DNA of 33,368 nt, from contig VFJW01000072.1 in NCBI GenBank assembly GCA_009885845.1, forward strand, positions 1 to 33,368, in the 5' to 3' direction. The notes beneath the pieces are model-generated. The model was not told where the DNA came from. It ran no database searches and saw only the letters and a list, made by a program, of their open reading frames with translations. The translations under genes and the position numbers were made by a program. Of this stretch, positions 13,862 through 23,208 are shown piece by piece (within the stretch, counting starts at the first letter, position 1; every line of letters starts with the position of its first letter). The DNA is from Geobacter sp. (lineage in GTDB: Bacteria > Desulfobacterota > Desulfuromonadia > Geobacterales > Pseudopelobacteraceae).

Positions 13862-15229
13862 ATGCATACAGAGGTCTTCGATGTCATAATAATTGGCGGC
13901 GGTCCGGCCGGTCTCAGTATCGCGTCGGAACTTTCGAGCGGATGCCGGGTGCTGGTCCTTGAAAAAGGTATCGCGGGGACAACCGACCGCTTCTGGTTTG
14001 TACCGCCGGAAGTGCTGGATGAGACGACGAGAAAGTTCTCCTATGGCGGGGTAACGCGATTCCTCACCCGGACCTACAGCATGAACGGCGATGATCTTGC
14101 CTGGCGGGCAAAGCTGTATGACAGCTATCCGTATATCAAGGACCGCGAACTCCTGACGCATTGGGTCGGCGTGATTCGCGCCAACGGATCGCAGGTGCGT
14201 GACAACTGCACCTATCTGGATCACGAAACAGATGATTCCGGTGTTACGGTAACCAGCAGTCTTGGAACATTCCGGGGACGGCTCCTGATTGATGCATCAG
14301 GGCACAGCTCAACGATCATCAAAAAATATGCTGTCGATCAGAGCGACTTCTACTGGTGGTCGGTGTACGGGGCGGTTGGTGAGCACCCGAACGGCATCGG
14401 TGACATGCAGGTTGGCGACTATATGATGTGGCAGACGTTCAAGGATGCCGATCCCGGTTCGCTGGCCGATGGAAAACCGGTTTTTGAATATGAGATTCTG
14501 GACGAAAAAAGTTCCTATTCGCTTATTCTGTATCTTACCAGAGAGAAGATCGACCAGGAAACCATGAAAGCGGAGTACGAGCGGATTATTACTAGCCAAG
14601 ATTCTACAAAGGAATTTCATAATCTGAAGGTATCCAGCATCCGCTATGGCTGGTATCCGTCCGGAGCACTTTCACAGCAGATTGCCGAGGACCGGGTCGC
14701 GTTTGCTGGTGATTCCGGCTGTTGGACAACCCCCTGCGGCTGGGGCATGACGTTTATTCTCAACAACTACCGGCACTTTTCCGCAAGAATCCTCCACTGT
14801 CTGGCAGAGAACACTCTTGATAGAGAGGGGCTGCTGAGTGCATCGCTGTACCGGACCCATGACAAATACGAAATCATGATGAATGTGATAGCGACCCATT
14901 TCCTCGCCAATGCCACAACGGAGGAACTGGACCGCTTCATAAAACTGTTCAGGATTATTGATCCGATCCTCTGCGAAAAGGTCTTTACGCTCAAACTGAG
15001 TCAGAGCGAACTGGCGGAAATGCTGCCGGTTGTGCTGGAGGAATTTACTCTTACCGAACTGTGCCGGATCGTTCCGGCCGTCGGCTTCAAGAATCTTCTG
15101 CTGGAGGCGGGATACTGCCTTGAGGATCTGCTTTTTGATTCAATCAGGGATCTGTTCGGTTTCGGACCTGCACAGGAAACCGACGACGGCTTTGATTTTG
15201 ACGCCGTTGCGGATTGTCCAAACGGCTGA
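13862..15229 (+). CDS. FAD-dependent oxidoreductase, lycopene-cyclase/geranylgeranyl-reductase-like
   Basis: A 455-residue flavoprotein. The N-terminus (VIIIGGGPAGLSIASELSSG) is a dinucleotide-binding GxGxxG fold with a trailing acidic residue (VLEKG). A second motif (LLIDASGHSS) is near residue 145, and FAGDSGCWTTPCGWGM near 285 resembles the FAD-binding GD motif of the lycopene cyclase/geranylgeranyl reductase group. The middle part (WWSVYGAVGEHP, YMMWQTFKD) recalls lycopene beta-cyclase substrate regions. No other carotenoid gene is in the window, so substrate and product are unknown. GAGGGAGGGG precedes the ATG at 13862. It lies 17 bases behind the PIN toxin gene and converges on galE with only 10 bases between the stops. 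Confidence 0.75.
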   Translation: MHTEVFDVIIIGGGPAGLSIASELSSGCRVLVLEKGIAGTTDRFWFVPPEVLDETTRKFSYGGVTRFLTRTYSMNGDDLAWRAKLYDSYPYIKDRELLTHWVGVIRANGSQVRDNCTYLDHETDDSGVTVTSSLGTFRGRLLIDASGHSSTIIKKYAVDQSDFYWWSVYGAVGEHPNGIGDMQVGDYMMWQTFKDADPGSLADGKPVFEYEILDEKSSYSLILYLTREKIDQETMKAEYERIITSQDSTKEFHNLKVSSIRYGWYPSGALSQQIAEDRVAFAGDSGCWTTPCGWGMTFILNNYRHFSARILHCLAENTLDREGLLSASLYRTHDKYEIMMNVIATHFLANATTEELDRFIKLFRIIDPILCEKVFTLKLSQSELAEMLPVVLEEFTLTELCRIVPAVGFKNLLLEAGYCLEDLLFDSIRDLFGFGPAQETDDGFDFDAVADCPNG

Positions 15230-15239
15230 GAGCTGAGGG

Positions 15240-16226
15240 CTACTTTTCTGCCAGCCTGCTTTCCCAGCGCCAGGCATCGGCCACGATAGTTTCGAGATTA
15301 TTATAGCGCGGCTGCCAGCCGGTCAGTGATTTTATTTTCTCTGCTACGGCCACCAGCGAGGCCGGGTCCCCCGGACGTCGCTCTTCCTCGACAACCTTAA
15401 AATCTGTACCACTGACTACCTTCACGACCTCCAGCACCTCACGCACACTGCTGCCGTGACCGTATCCAACATTCATAGTTGTTGATTCGCCCCCGTTCTC
15501 AAGATAGGCCAAAGCGCTGAGGTGGGCTGAAGCAAGGTCTTCGATGTGGATATAATCGCGGATTCCAGTACCGTCAGGGGTTGGATAATCAGTGCCGTAA
15601 ATACTGACCTGCTCACGCAGCCCCAGTGCCGCCTGACAGGCCACCTTGATCAGATGCGTCGCTTCCGGTGTGCGCTGTCCCATGCGGGCCTGTGGATCTG
15701 CTCCGGCGACATTGAAGTAGCGCAACGCCGCGTACTTCATGACATGCGCCGAAGCGACATCACGCAGCATCCATTCACTCATCAGCTTGGACGTGCCATA
15801 CGGGTTGATCGGCACCAGGGAGCTCTCTTCCCACGCCACTCCACCATCAGGAATGCCGTAGACGGCGGCGGTGCTGGAGAAAATGAAGCGCTTGACACCG
15901 TATTTCACACACATTTCAAGAAGCCCCAGCGTGTTGCGGGTATTATTGCCATAGTATTTGAGAGGCTTTGAGACCGATTCCGGGGCGATGATAGCGGCGG
16001 CAAAGTGCAAAACCGTACTGAAGCGAAACCGCTGAAACAGCTCGTCCAACCCCTCACGATCAGCCAGTTCACCTTCGATCAGCTCTTCGCCATGCGTCAG
16101 GGCTTCTCGAAACCCGGTGGAAAGATTGTCATAGACAACGACCGTCCGGCCGGCTTCTGAAAGCTGACGTACGACATGACTGCCGATATACCCGCAGCCG
16201 CCGGTGACTAATATCGTTTCTGACAT
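15240..16226 (-). CDS. galE: UDP-glucose 4-epimerase
   Basis: The 328-residue protein is a short-chain dehydrogenase-type epimerase that interconverts UDP-glucose and UDP-galactose using bound NAD. TGGCGYIGSHV near residue 8 binds NAD, SSTAAVYG holds the catalytic Ser/Thr region and YGTSK near 142 holds the catalytic Tyr and Lys. ALRYFNVAGAD and YIHIEDLASAH are characteristic of GalE. The length is normal. It supplies precursors for cell-surface polysaccharide. It lies 11 bases after the TIM-barrel protein gene, which itself overlaps the channel gene, so the three minus-strand genes probably form an operon. AAGG lies about 9 bases before the ATG. Confidence 0.93.
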   Translation of the reverse strand: MSETILVTGGCGYIGSHVVRQLSEAGRTVVVYDNLSTGFREALTHGEELIEGELADREGLDELFQRFRFSTVLHFAAAIIAPESVSKPLKYYGNNTRNTLGLLEMCVKYGVKRFIFSSTAAVYGIPDGGVAWEESSLVPINPYGTSKLMSEWMLRDVASAHVMKYAALRYFNVAGADPQARMGQRTPEATHLIKVACQAALGLREQVSIYGTDYPTPDGTGIRDYIHIEDLASAHLSALAYLENGGESTTMNVGYGHGSSVREVLEVVKVVSGTDFKVVEEERRPGDPASLVAVAEKIKSLTGWQPRYNNLETIVADAWRWESRLAEK

Positions 16227-16237
16227 TGCGGGAACCT

Positions 16238-17011
16238 TTACAAAGATGTGTAGGAGTGAATATTTTTCAGGGCCCGTTGAAGATGCTCGGTGTTGTGTGC
16301 CTCGACCGTCCAGACCGCGTCAGGCGCGTACTGATTGAGGAGCGGAAAGAACTGTTTGAAATTGATTGCCCCCTCACCCACCGGCAGATGTTCATCGCAT
16401 AGGCCATGATTGTCATGGATATGACTTTCTACTATATACGAACCAAGTTCACTGAACCACTCCTCAAGAGTCCCGGTGGCAAACATATTCCAGTGCCCGA
16501 CATCGAAACAGTGCCGGAAGCAGGGATCATCAACAGCATCAAGCAGCGCCTTGATGGTGGATGGTTCCTTTTCGTAGATATTTTCGACCGCCAGAATTGT
16601 GCCCAGCTCACGGGCCTGCGGGACAAATTCCTGCCAGAAATCAATGCTGTTTTTCAGCCAGACCAGACGGTTGTCACCGTAATGAAGATCATCATAACCG
16701 GGGTGAACTACGATGACCCGCGGATGGAGAAGTTCCGCGGCCTGAATGACCTGCTGGATACGGTGGCGGCTTGCGGCACGGATACTCGGGTCGACCGCTC
16801 CCGGGTTGAGATCGAGAAAAGGGGAGTGAATCGTTGTTTTCAGACCGGCGCTCCGGAGCGCATCAGCCACTGAAGAGAGCTCCTCCAGAACCAGATGATC
16901 CAGTGCTTCTGCGGGAAAAAACACTTCCGGGTTGATACGGTGTGCTATGGCAAATTCCAGATGTTCCGTCAGACGGCCGTACGGAACATGAGCGTGAATC
17001 TTATTTTTCAT
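16238..17011 (-). CDS. Sugar phosphate isomerase/epimerase-like TIM-barrel protein
   Basis: A 257-residue protein of the xylose isomerase-like/AP endonuclease 2 superfamily. Metal-site candidates are in order: TTIHSPFLDLNPG, VIVVHPGYDD, ILAVENIYE, HCFDVGHWNMF, ESHIHDNHG and WTVEAHN, each carrying the His, Glu or Asp expected on a barrel strand end. The substrate cannot be told; sugar isomerisation or epimerisation is most likely. The ATG at 17011 has AGGAAAGGG just upstream. The longer frame to 17107 lies inside the channel gene and is not supported. It overlaps the channel gene by 11 bases and precedes galE by 11, suggesting coordinated expression. Confidence 0.82.
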   Translation of the reverse strand: MKNKIHAHVPYGRLTEHLEFAIAHRINPEVFFPAEALDHLVLEELSSVADALRSAGLKTTIHSPFLDLNPGAVDPSIRAASRHRIQQVIQAAELLHPRVIVVHPGYDDLHYGDNRLVWLKNSIDFWQEFVPQARELGTILAVENIYEKEPSTIKALLDAVDDPCFRHCFDVGHWNMFATGTLEEWFSELGSYIVESHIHDNHGLCDEHLPVGEGAINFKQFFPLLNQYAPDAVWTVEAHNTEHLQRALKNIHSYTSL

Positions 17012-18050
17012 GGTGCCCTTTCCTGTGTTGCTTAATAACTTCATCGGACGCTGTGCGGGCCACCAGATCTTCAAGTTTGTGAATGGAGGTCGGATCGCCA
17101 AGTACAATCAGTGTGTCATGCTCTTCAATTTTGGTCTGAGAATGTGGATTGAAGACCATCTTGCCGTGACCTTTTTTTATACCGACAATAATGACACCGA
17201 TTTCTTTGCGGAACCCCGAAGTGACGAGTGTTTCCCCGACAAAGGCCGAATGTGCCGGGATATGAATCTCTTCCATCTGCAACTCAAGATGTTCATGACC
17301 GGTAGCGATCTCGATAAAATCAACCACATTCGGGCGTAATATCGACTGCGCCATACGGTTGCCACCGATGGTGTACGGTGATACCACTTTGTTGGCTCCA
17401 GCACGCCTGAGTTTGATATCGGAACCCTCTTCACCGGAGCGGGCCATAATATACAGCTCCGGATTGAGGCCGCGTGCGGTCAGGGTAATATAAACATTTT
17501 CGGTGTCGGAAGTGACGACAGAAATCAGCCCTTTAGCCCGATGGATTCCCGCCTTCAGCAGGGTCTCGTCAAGAGTAGCATCCCCTTTCATATACAAATA
17601 GCCATCATCTTCAAGTCGCTCGGCGGCATCCACGCTTTTTTCAATGATGACAAACTTCAGATTATTTGCCTTGAACTCTTTGCAAATAAGCGAACCGATT
17701 CGACCAAACCCGCAGATAATATAGTGTCCGGCAAGAGCTTCTATCTGTTTTTCCACCTTTTTCCTCCCCATGATCCGCTGGATCTGCCCCTCGAACATAA
17801 TCTGTGCCAGACTACCGACGATATATCCCAACACGCTAACGCCGACGACAATAAGCCCAATAGTGAACAGTCTGCCGCCGTCAGAAAGATCGTGAACCTC
17901 CTTAAAGCCGACAGACCCCATGGTAATAATTGTCATGTAGACGGCATCGAGCAGACGCCACCCTTCGATGGACATGTACCCTGCGGTCCCCCCCGATATA
18001 AGCAGAAGAAGAACTAAAAACGATATTTTAAGGTGTCTGACCGGATCCAT
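17001..18050 (-). CDS. Two-TM potassium channel with RCK (TrkA-N/TrkA-C) domains and unusual filter
   Basis: A 349-residue inner-membrane protein: TM1 (about 8-28), pore helix and filter (about 35-55), TM2 (about 61-85), a TrkA-N/RCK domain (about 108-225, with YIICGFGRIGSLIC as the nucleotide-binding motif) and a TrkA-C domain (about 245-335). The pore reads TIITMGSVGFKEV, where typical K+ channels have TVGYGD. Thr is replaced by Ser, Tyr by Phe, and Gly-Asp by Lys-Glu. Similar GF-type filters exist in related bacterial channels, so it may still conduct, but selectivity is open. RCK domains gate by nucleotide or Ca2+ binding. It is first in a minus-strand operon with the TIM-barrel gene and galE; the ribosome binding site is weak. 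Confidence 0.88.
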   Translation of the reverse strand: MDPVRHLKISFLVLLLLISGGTAGYMSIEGWRLLDAVYMTIITMGSVGFKEVHDLSDGGRLFTIGLIVVGVSVLGYIVGSLAQIMFEGQIQRIMGRKKVEKQIEALAGHYIICGFGRIGSLICKEFKANNLKFVIIEKSVDAAERLEDDGYLYMKGDATLDETLLKAGIHRAKGLISVVTSDTENVYITLTARGLNPELYIMARSGEEGSDIKLRRAGANKVVSPYTIGGNRMAQSILRPNVVDFIEIATGHEHLELQMEEIHIPAHSAFVGETLVTSGFRKEIGVIIVGIKKGHGKMVFNPHSQTKIEEHDTLIVLGDPTSIHKLEDLVARTASDEVIKQHRKGHHEK

Positions 18051-18184
18051 AGGCGTAGCAGAGTACCTGTAAGGATCTCAAAAAACAAGTTACTTTCATT
18101 TCCCGGCACTAAATATATTCATCTGCAACATGATTGACACGTTGGAGATTACACCCTGAACACACAAGAAAAAGCGTGATACAA

Positions 18185-18217
18185 TTGACAAATTCTGCAT
18201 ACTGTATACAATGTGCA
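18185..18217 (+). promoter_or_regulatory. Promoter and GntR-type operator upstream of the regulator gene
   Basis: TTGACA (18185-18190) and TACAAT (18207-18212) are 16 bases apart. The -10 sits inside a 22-bp imperfect palindrome (18196-18217, 18 of 22 positions symmetric) with the centre ACTGTATACAAT, close to the TnGTnnACnA-like sites of FadR-subfamily regulators. Autoregulation by the following gene is inferred. Confidence 0.6.
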
Positions 18218-18245
18218 AAATTATTTGCGGGAGCATTACTCAGCC

Positions 18246-18914
18246 ATGAAAAAACCAATGGAAAAACATCTGACACTGCGTGAAAAAATACTGGAAAACA
18301 TACGTGACGCTATTGTTTCCGGCACTCTCAAGGCGGGGAGCCGGGTTTCCGAGCCTGAACTTGCCGAACGGTACGGAATCAGTCGTACTCCCATCCGGGA
18401 AGCCTTCCGTCAACTGGAATCAGAAGGATATCTGACGGTAATTCCCCGCAGGGGCGCCGTTGTCAGCGAATTCAGCCCGAAGGATGTTGAGGAATTCTAC
18501 GCTATCAAGAGTATCATGGAAGGGTATGCGGCCAGGCGGGCCTGTGAAAATTTCAGTGAGAAAGATCTGGATCGCCTTCAGGCAATCAACGACAAACTGG
18601 CTGAACTGGCCCGTATTGGCGATATAAAGCATTTCTTCAAAATCCACAGCGACTTCCATGAGATGTTCATTAAAGCCGCTAATAACGAGAAACTGCATGA
18701 ATTGATCGCCGGGTTGGTGACCAAATTTCAGCGACTGCGGTTTACCTCACTCAGTCTCCCGGGACGGATGGAGATTTCAGTTCAGGAACATGAAAAAATA
18801 ATCGACGCGTTCCGGAAAAAAGATGCAGATCTGGCGGATACGCTCGTCCGCAAGAATGCCGAGTATGGCGGTCGGGTACTAATGAACGGAGTGACATCTT
18901 CAACGAGCAAATGA
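18246..18914 (+). CDS. GntR family regulator, FadR/FCD subfamily
   Basis: A 222-residue transcription factor. Residues about 8-75 form the winged helix ([20 protein letters not shown], then [17 protein letters not shown]). Residues about 85-210 form an all-helical FCD domain with the acidic and His positions that bind metal and ligand ([19 protein letters not shown]). FCD regulators usually sense carboxylic acids or sugars; the ligand is unknown. The ATG at 18246 is preferred over an in-frame GTG at 18213, which falls inside the promoter palindrome. The site GGGAG is rather far (13 bases). It precedes ispD by 19 bases, so it may be co-transcribed with it, although isoprenoid control by a GntR protein is not established. 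Confidence 0.9.
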   Translation: MKKPMEKHLTLREKILENIRDAIVSGTLKAGSRVSEPELAERYGISRTPIREAFRQLESEGYLTVIPRRGAVVSEFSPKDVEEFYAIKSIMEGYAARRACENFSEKDLDRLQAINDKLAELARIGDIKHFFKIHSDFHEMFIKAANNEKLHELIAGLVTKFQRLRFTSLSLPGRMEISVQEHEKIIDAFRKKDADLADTLVRKNAEYGGRVLMNGVTSSTSK

Positions 18915-18933
18915 CTCCGAGGAAAATCAATTT

Positions 18934-19656
18934 ATGACCGTAATAAAAACCATTGCACTGATTCCGGCTGCAGGCATGGGTAAACGCATGGGCGCCTCGA
19001 TTAACAAGCAGTATCTTCATCTTGACGGCATGCCGATTGTCGCCCGCACTATTGCAGTTTTCGAGCAGTCCCCCCTGATCGATGCCATCTATCTGGTTAT
19101 CCCCGCTGATGAGATCCCCTACTGCCGCCAGCATGTTGTGGAAGCCTGCGGATTTCGCAAAGTAGTCGCGATAGTCGCCGGTGGCAGAGAACGTCAGAAC
19201 TCGGTTATGAACGGCTTAGCTATCATGCGGGAACACGTTTCAGATGACGATATCGTTCTGATTCACGACGGCGTCCGACCGCTTATTACGGAGAAACTGC
19301 TTCAGGAATCAATCGACATTGCCAGGTCCGGCGACGGGGCTGTGGTCGCTGTACCGGCCAAGGATACCATCAAGACGGTGGCAAACGGCATTGTCACGGG
19401 GACACCCGACCGGGAGACCCTCTGGCATGCGCAGACCCCGCAGGCCTTCCGCTTTGGGGTTATTTACGCCGCCCATCGGGCTGCGGAATCCGGGAATTTT
19501 ATGGGAACAGATGATGCTGCTCTTGTCGAACGGAGCGGGGGACGGGTCAGGATTGTTCGCGGCGATTATCGCAATATCAAGATCACAACGCCTGAGGATC
19601 TTGTGCTGGCAGAGGCTTTTCTTGCCTCCGGCACGGAGAGAGGGGGGATCGTATGA
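18934..19656 (+). CDS. ispD: 2-C-methyl-D-erythritol 4-phosphate cytidylyltransferase
   Basis: A 240-residue enzyme of the MEP isoprenoid pathway that joins CTP and methylerythritol phosphate to give CDP-methylerythritol. The N-terminal [20 protein letters not shown] is the nucleotide-binding signature of Isp[36 protein letters not shown] and ATDD-like GTDDAALVE are further family motifs. The length is standard. The ATG follows a GAGGAAAATC sequence. The stop overlaps the following receiver-kinase gene by 4 bases (ATGA), so the essential gene and a signalling gene are translationally coupled. ispF is not adjacent, unlike in many bacteria. Confidence 0.95.
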   Translation: MTVIKTIALIPAAGMGKRMGASINKQYLHLDGMPIVARTIAVFEQSPLIDAIYLVIPADEIPYCRQHVVEACGFRKVVAIVAGGRERQNSVMNGLAIMREHVSDDDIVLIHDGVRPLITEKLLQESIDIARSGDGAVVAVPAKDTIKTVANGIVTGTPDRETLWHAQTPQAFRFGVIYAAHRAAESGNFMGTDDAALVERSGGRVRIVRGDYRNIKITTPEDLVLAEAFLASGTERGGIV

Positions 19657-20822
19657 CACAGCAGTCACCTGACAAAGTTCTCATTGTGGACGACGAGTCT
19701 GACATTGCCCAGATCCTTAAACTCCACCTTGAAGAAGCAGGCTATCTCACCAGTTGGGCAGCGAATGGCGAAACCGGACTGAATCTGCTTCATGCAAACG
19801 GGTATGACCTTGTGTTGCTTGATGTACGGATGCCGGGAATTAGCGGTGTTGAGGTATTGCGGCGCCTTCGTTCGGATAATTTCGATACCGCCGTAATCAT
19901 GATGACAGCACATGGCAATGAGAGTCTGGTGGTGGATTGCATGAAGACGGGGGCGGTCGATTACGTCGCCAAACCGTTTGATATTGATGACCTGCTTCTC
20001 CGTATTGAACGTGCAATCAACAACAGACGAACAGTCATAGAAAAACAGTTTTTAGAGCAGGAAAAAGAGGATTTCATTTTCATGCTCTCCCACGACATGA
20101 AAAATCCGCTTACCGCGGTAATCGGCTCTATCGATATCATGCGTGAGGGACGACTCGGACCGGTTAATCCTGAGCAGGTCGATTACCTGCAATCGTCCAT
20201 CGAGAGTTGTGAAGAGGTGGTCACCATGATCGACAATCTGCTTGATATTCAGCGATTCAATACCGGCAGAATGCCGACCAGAGTCAGTCTGGTCAACCCT
20301 CACACGGTGCTGGCTGAAGCCGTCCGGCGCTTTTCTCCTGCCGCCGCCCGGGAACATATCCTCCTAACGCTGGCCGCACAATCAAGCTCTCAGAAAATCG
20401 CAGTAGACAGTTCCATTTTGACGCGCGTTATTGCAAATCTGGTTGGAAATGCCCTCAAATTCACCCCCGAGAACGGATCAATAACTCTCTCGTGCCGTAG
20501 TATTGAGAACGGTGAACTTCCCAAAATCGGAATTCCGCCATATGTTATTGTTCCTGCCGATTTTTCAGGACACCACTGTTTCGTGAAAATCAGCGTCAGT
20601 GATACCGGCAACGGGATTTCTCCTGATGATCTGACCAGAATCTTCGAACGCTATGTGCAGGCCGGCAACAGCTCACAGAGGAGCCGAGGCGGCGCCGGTC
20701 TTGGCCTTGCATTCTGTAAAAAGGCGGTGTCTGAATTTAACGGCTGCATCTGGGTTGAAAGCGAAGCAGACAGGGGGAGTGAATTCATTATCCTGCTGCC
20801 CTGCCATTCCGCCGCACTGTAG
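19653..20822 (+). CDS. Receiver-histidine kinase hybrid (soluble)
   Basis: A 389-residue protein. Residues 8-125 form an N-terminal receiver with the phosphoacceptor D57 ([10 protein letters not shown]), T85 and K107 (AKPF). A short coiled linker leads to a HisKA domain with [10 protein letters not shown] (H147), and a HATPase_c domain spans about 250-385 with VGNALKF (N box), DTGNGI and GAGLGLAFC. There is no membrane segment. The reverse order (receiver first, kinase second) suggests that an upstream kinase phosphorylates D57 and so modulates H147 output. The partner is unknown; the PAS kinase across the next gene is a positional candidate. It overlaps ispD by 4 bases. Confidence 0.9.
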   Translation: MTQQSPDKVLIVDDESDIAQILKLHLEEAGYLTSWAANGETGLNLLHANGYDLVLLDVRMPGISGVEVLRRLRSDNFDTAVIMMTAHGNESLVVDCMKTGAVDYVAKPFDIDDLLLRIERAINNRRTVIEKQFLEQEKEDFIFMLSHDMKNPLTAVIGSIDIMREGRLGPVNPEQVDYLQSSIESCEEVVTMIDNLLDIQRFNTGRMPTRVSLVNPHTVLAEAVRRFSPAAAREHILLTLAAQSSSQKIAVDSSILTRVIANLVGNALKFTPENGSITLSCRSIENGELPKIGIPPYVIVPADFSGHHCFVKISVSDTGNGISPDDLTRIFERYVQAGNSSQRSRGGAGLGLAFCKKAVSEFNGCIWVESEADRGSEFIILLPCHSAAL

Positions 20823-20852
20823 TTCCAACAATTTTTGAATTGGAGGCATGAT

Positions 20853-21341
20853 TTGAACCGGAGAATTACTACCTTTGTAATGATAGCGTCACTGCTGACA
20901 TGCGGAGCAGCCGCCCTGGCTGCAGGTATCGACACAAGCAAGGCCATCACTATCGGCAACGGTGCCAAAACCGTATTCGAGTTTACTGATCCGGATTGTC
21001 CTTTCTGCCGCAAGGCGTCCGCTTATTTTGAAGGAAGGCCTGATGTAACGCGTCACATCTTCTTTTACCCGCTTCCGCGCCATCCGAGGGCAAAGGAAAA
21101 AGCCCGTTTCATTCTCTCCATGCCGAACAAGGCCAAGGCATACCATGATGTCATGACCGGAAGAATGGATGCAGCTCCTCAGCTGGCTTCAACAGTGGAA
21201 GGAATAAAACTGCAGGAAGAACAGCTGGCGATAGCCAAAAAACACAAGGTCAATTCAACTCCGACCTTTATGATCAATGGACGTATTATTGAGGGGTTCG
21301 ATGTAAAAAAAATAGAAGAGGTGCTTGGTCCGAAGCCGTAG
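20853..21341 (+). CDS. Secreted thioredoxin-fold protein, DsbC/DsbG-like
   Basis: A 162-residue protein with a cleavable signal peptide (about 1-26, ITTFVMIASLLTCGAAALAA). The mature part has VFEFTDPDCPFCRKASAYF, a CPFC redox pair as in thiol-disulphide proteins, and near the end VNSTPTFMINGRII with the cis-Pro expected in the fold. It resembles the catalytic domain of DsbC/DsbG without the dimerisation domain. The probable role is disulphide isomerisation or reduction in the periplasm, for example in cytochrome maturation. The start is a TTG at 20853 with GGAGG 6 bases upstream; an earlier TTG at 20835 has no site. It follows the receiver-kinase stop by 30 bases and may be read with it. Confidence 0.82.
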   Translation: MNRRITTFVMIASLLTCGAAALAAGIDTSKAITIGNGAKTVFEFTDPDCPFCRKASAYFEGRPDVTRHIFFYPLPRHPRAKEKARFILSMPNKAKAYHDVMTGRMDAAPQLASTVEGIKLQEEQLAIAKKHKVNSTPTFMINGRIIEGFDVKKIEEVLGPKP

Positions 21342-21413
21342 TGTTTTGCTGAAATTAGAAAATTACCGTTATTACCGCCTGGTTCATTTTGCAAACTTGC
21401 CATCACTGGCACT

Positions 21414-23051
21414 TCATTCCGCAGAAACAGGGAAAAGAATGGTTACTGTTGTACCTTTTCCAACCTCTGAAGTAATTTCTATGCACCCGTTATGACTTTT
21501 GACTATTGAAAACGTTGAACTCAATCCGAGGCCGGTACCACTATCCTTGGTTGTGAAATAGGGGTCATAAATTTTACCGAGATCCTCTCCTCCTATTCCG
21601 CAGCCGCTGTCCGTAAAGACCATCTTCACATAATCCCCCGCCGATAGTTGGAACCGGTTGCCGTCCGAAAGCGTGGCGGCGAAAACCCGAACAGCCAGGG
21701 TACCGCCTTCCGGCATTGACTGGATAGCGTTCAGTATGATGTTGTTGAATGCCTGACTTATTTGCTGTGCGTCGGCGCATATATCCGGATGCGGCTCACA
21801 GTCGATAATTCCTCTGACATTGGTACCGGTCAGAAAGAGTGAGACTGATTCCTGAATCAGCGTATCGACAGGAACCGGTTTTTTAACGGGAGCCATCCCT
21901 CTGGAAAACGTCAGCAGCTGCCGTGCAAGAGCAGCGGCACGAAAGGACGCTTTTTCAGCAGATTCAAGGAGAGGGAGTACTATGTCTGGATTTCCCAGAT
22001 GTTTTTTTGCATACGAGAGGTACCCGATGACTCCTGTGAGGACATTATTAAAATTGTGAGCAATTCCGCTTGCCAGAATCCTGATTGATTCCAGTTTTTG
22101 TGCCTTGAGAAGTTCTTTTTGAATCAGCTCCCGCTCTGTTATGTCACGCGTGATAGCGAGAACATGGGGCTCACCGTCGATTTTGATGATGCGCGCTGAT
22201 AATTGTCCGGCAAACCCGGAACCATCTTTACGTCTGAAGTGCGCCTCTGAATTATTAATAGTTCCGCTATCTTCAAGTTCCCGTATGAATAGTGCTTCCT
22301 TCTCCGGGTCTATATACATGTCCAGATCACTGGGAGACCTGCCAACAACTTCATGAGCAGCATAACCGGTCATGGCAGAAAACCCATCATTAACCTCCAG
22401 AAAGATATTGTCGCCCACACGGGTAATTGTAATGGCGTCTGGTGATGACCGGAATGCCGCCGAAAATTTTTCTTCAGATTGGCGCAAAGCCTCTTCCGTC
22501 AGTTTACGCTCTGTTATGTCACGACCGATAGCAACAAGCATCGGAGTCCCATCTACTGGATCTGTTATGAATGACGCATTTGCCGTATACCAGAGATAAC
22601 AGCCGTTCTTGCAGAGCACCCGATATTCAACACCGCTTTGTTTTGTGCCGGTGCTTATAACCCGCTGGAGAAATTCAAAACAGCCTGCAATATCATCCGG
22701 ATGGACAAAAGGCGTAAACGGCTGTCCGATGGTTTCACTGATCTCATATCCAAATGCACGTTTCCATTGAGGTGACACATAGCTGAAAATCCCTGAGGGA
22801 GTAAGGGCAAACAGAACATCATTAAGATTCTCAACATAAGAGCGAAAACGCTGTTCACTCTTCAATAATTTCTCTGTCATGGCATCAAATGCACTCGCAA
22901 GTTCGCCAAGTTCACCACCGCTGACAGAGTCGGCAATTCGTACGCTATAATCGCCTGCTGCCATGCGTTGCATGGCCTTGCGGATTATCGACGTATCATC
23001 AGATATTTCCTGTGAATCGGCATCAGGCGACGTGGAAAGGAGTTTACTCAT
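21414..23051 (-). CDS. PAS-PAS histidine kinase (soluble, NtrB-type H box)
   Basis: A 545-residue protein: a HAMP-like region (about 15-65, IRKAMQRMAAGDYSVRI), a first PAS/PAC (about 70-195, ending IGRDITERK), a second PAS/PAC (about 200-320, ending TRDITERE), a HisKA-like helix with ASGIAHNFNNVLTG (the His is the expected phosphorylation site), and a HATPase_c domain with NAIQSMP, DSGCGI and GTGLGLSS. There is no transmembrane segment although the HAMP-like region suggests a membrane ancestor. The ATG at 23051 is supported by AGGAGGT six bases upstream. No response regulator is adjacent, so the partner is elsewhere or is the receiver-kinase at 19653. Confidence 0.9.
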   Translation of the reverse strand: MSKLLSTSPDADSQEISDDTSIIRKAMQRMAAGDYSVRIADSVSGGELGELASAFDAMTEKLLKSEQRFRSYVENLNDVLFALTPSGIFSYVSPQWKRAFGYEISETIGQPFTPFVHPDDIAGCFEFLQRVISTGTKQSGVEYRVLCKNGCYLWYTANASFITDPVDGTPMLVAIGRDITERKLTEEALRQSEEKFSAAFRSSPDAITITRVGDNIFLEVNDGFSAMTGYAAHEVVGRSPSDLDMYIDPEKEALFIRELEDSGTINNSEAHFRRKDGSGFAGQLSARIIKIDGEPHVLAITRDITERELIQKELLKAQKLESIRILASGIAHNFNNVLTGVIGYLSYAKKHLGNPDIVLPLLESAEKASFRAAALARQLLTFSRGMAPVKKPVPVDTLIQESVSLFLTGTNVRGIIDCEPHPDICADAQQISQAFNNIILNAIQSMPEGGTLAVRVFAATLSDGNRFQLSAGDYVKMVFTDSGCGIGGEDLGKIYDPYFTTKDSGTGLGLSSTFSIVKSHNGCIEITSEVGKGTTVTILFPVSAE

Positions 23052-23144
23052 CTGTGACCTCCTGAGGAATTGAACCGGTAATACCATATGGTGAGACTAC
23101 AGCAATTGCAAGGTAGCATCAATCTGACTTCACGTTCCATACGT

Positions 23145-23173
23145 AAAAAAAAGCCGGGATTTGCATCCCGGCT
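23145..23173 (-). terminator. Intrinsic terminator of the hdr-flx operon
   Basis: AGCCGGGAT (23152-23160) and ATCCCGGCT (23165-23173) form a perfect 9-bp stem with a 4-base loop. On the minus strand the stem is followed by a run of T (the A run at 23145-23152), and it lies 36 bases after the flxA stop. Confidence 0.9.
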
Positions 23174-23208
23174 GTAAACTAACTCCAAATACGTATGTTG
23201 GTAAAGTA

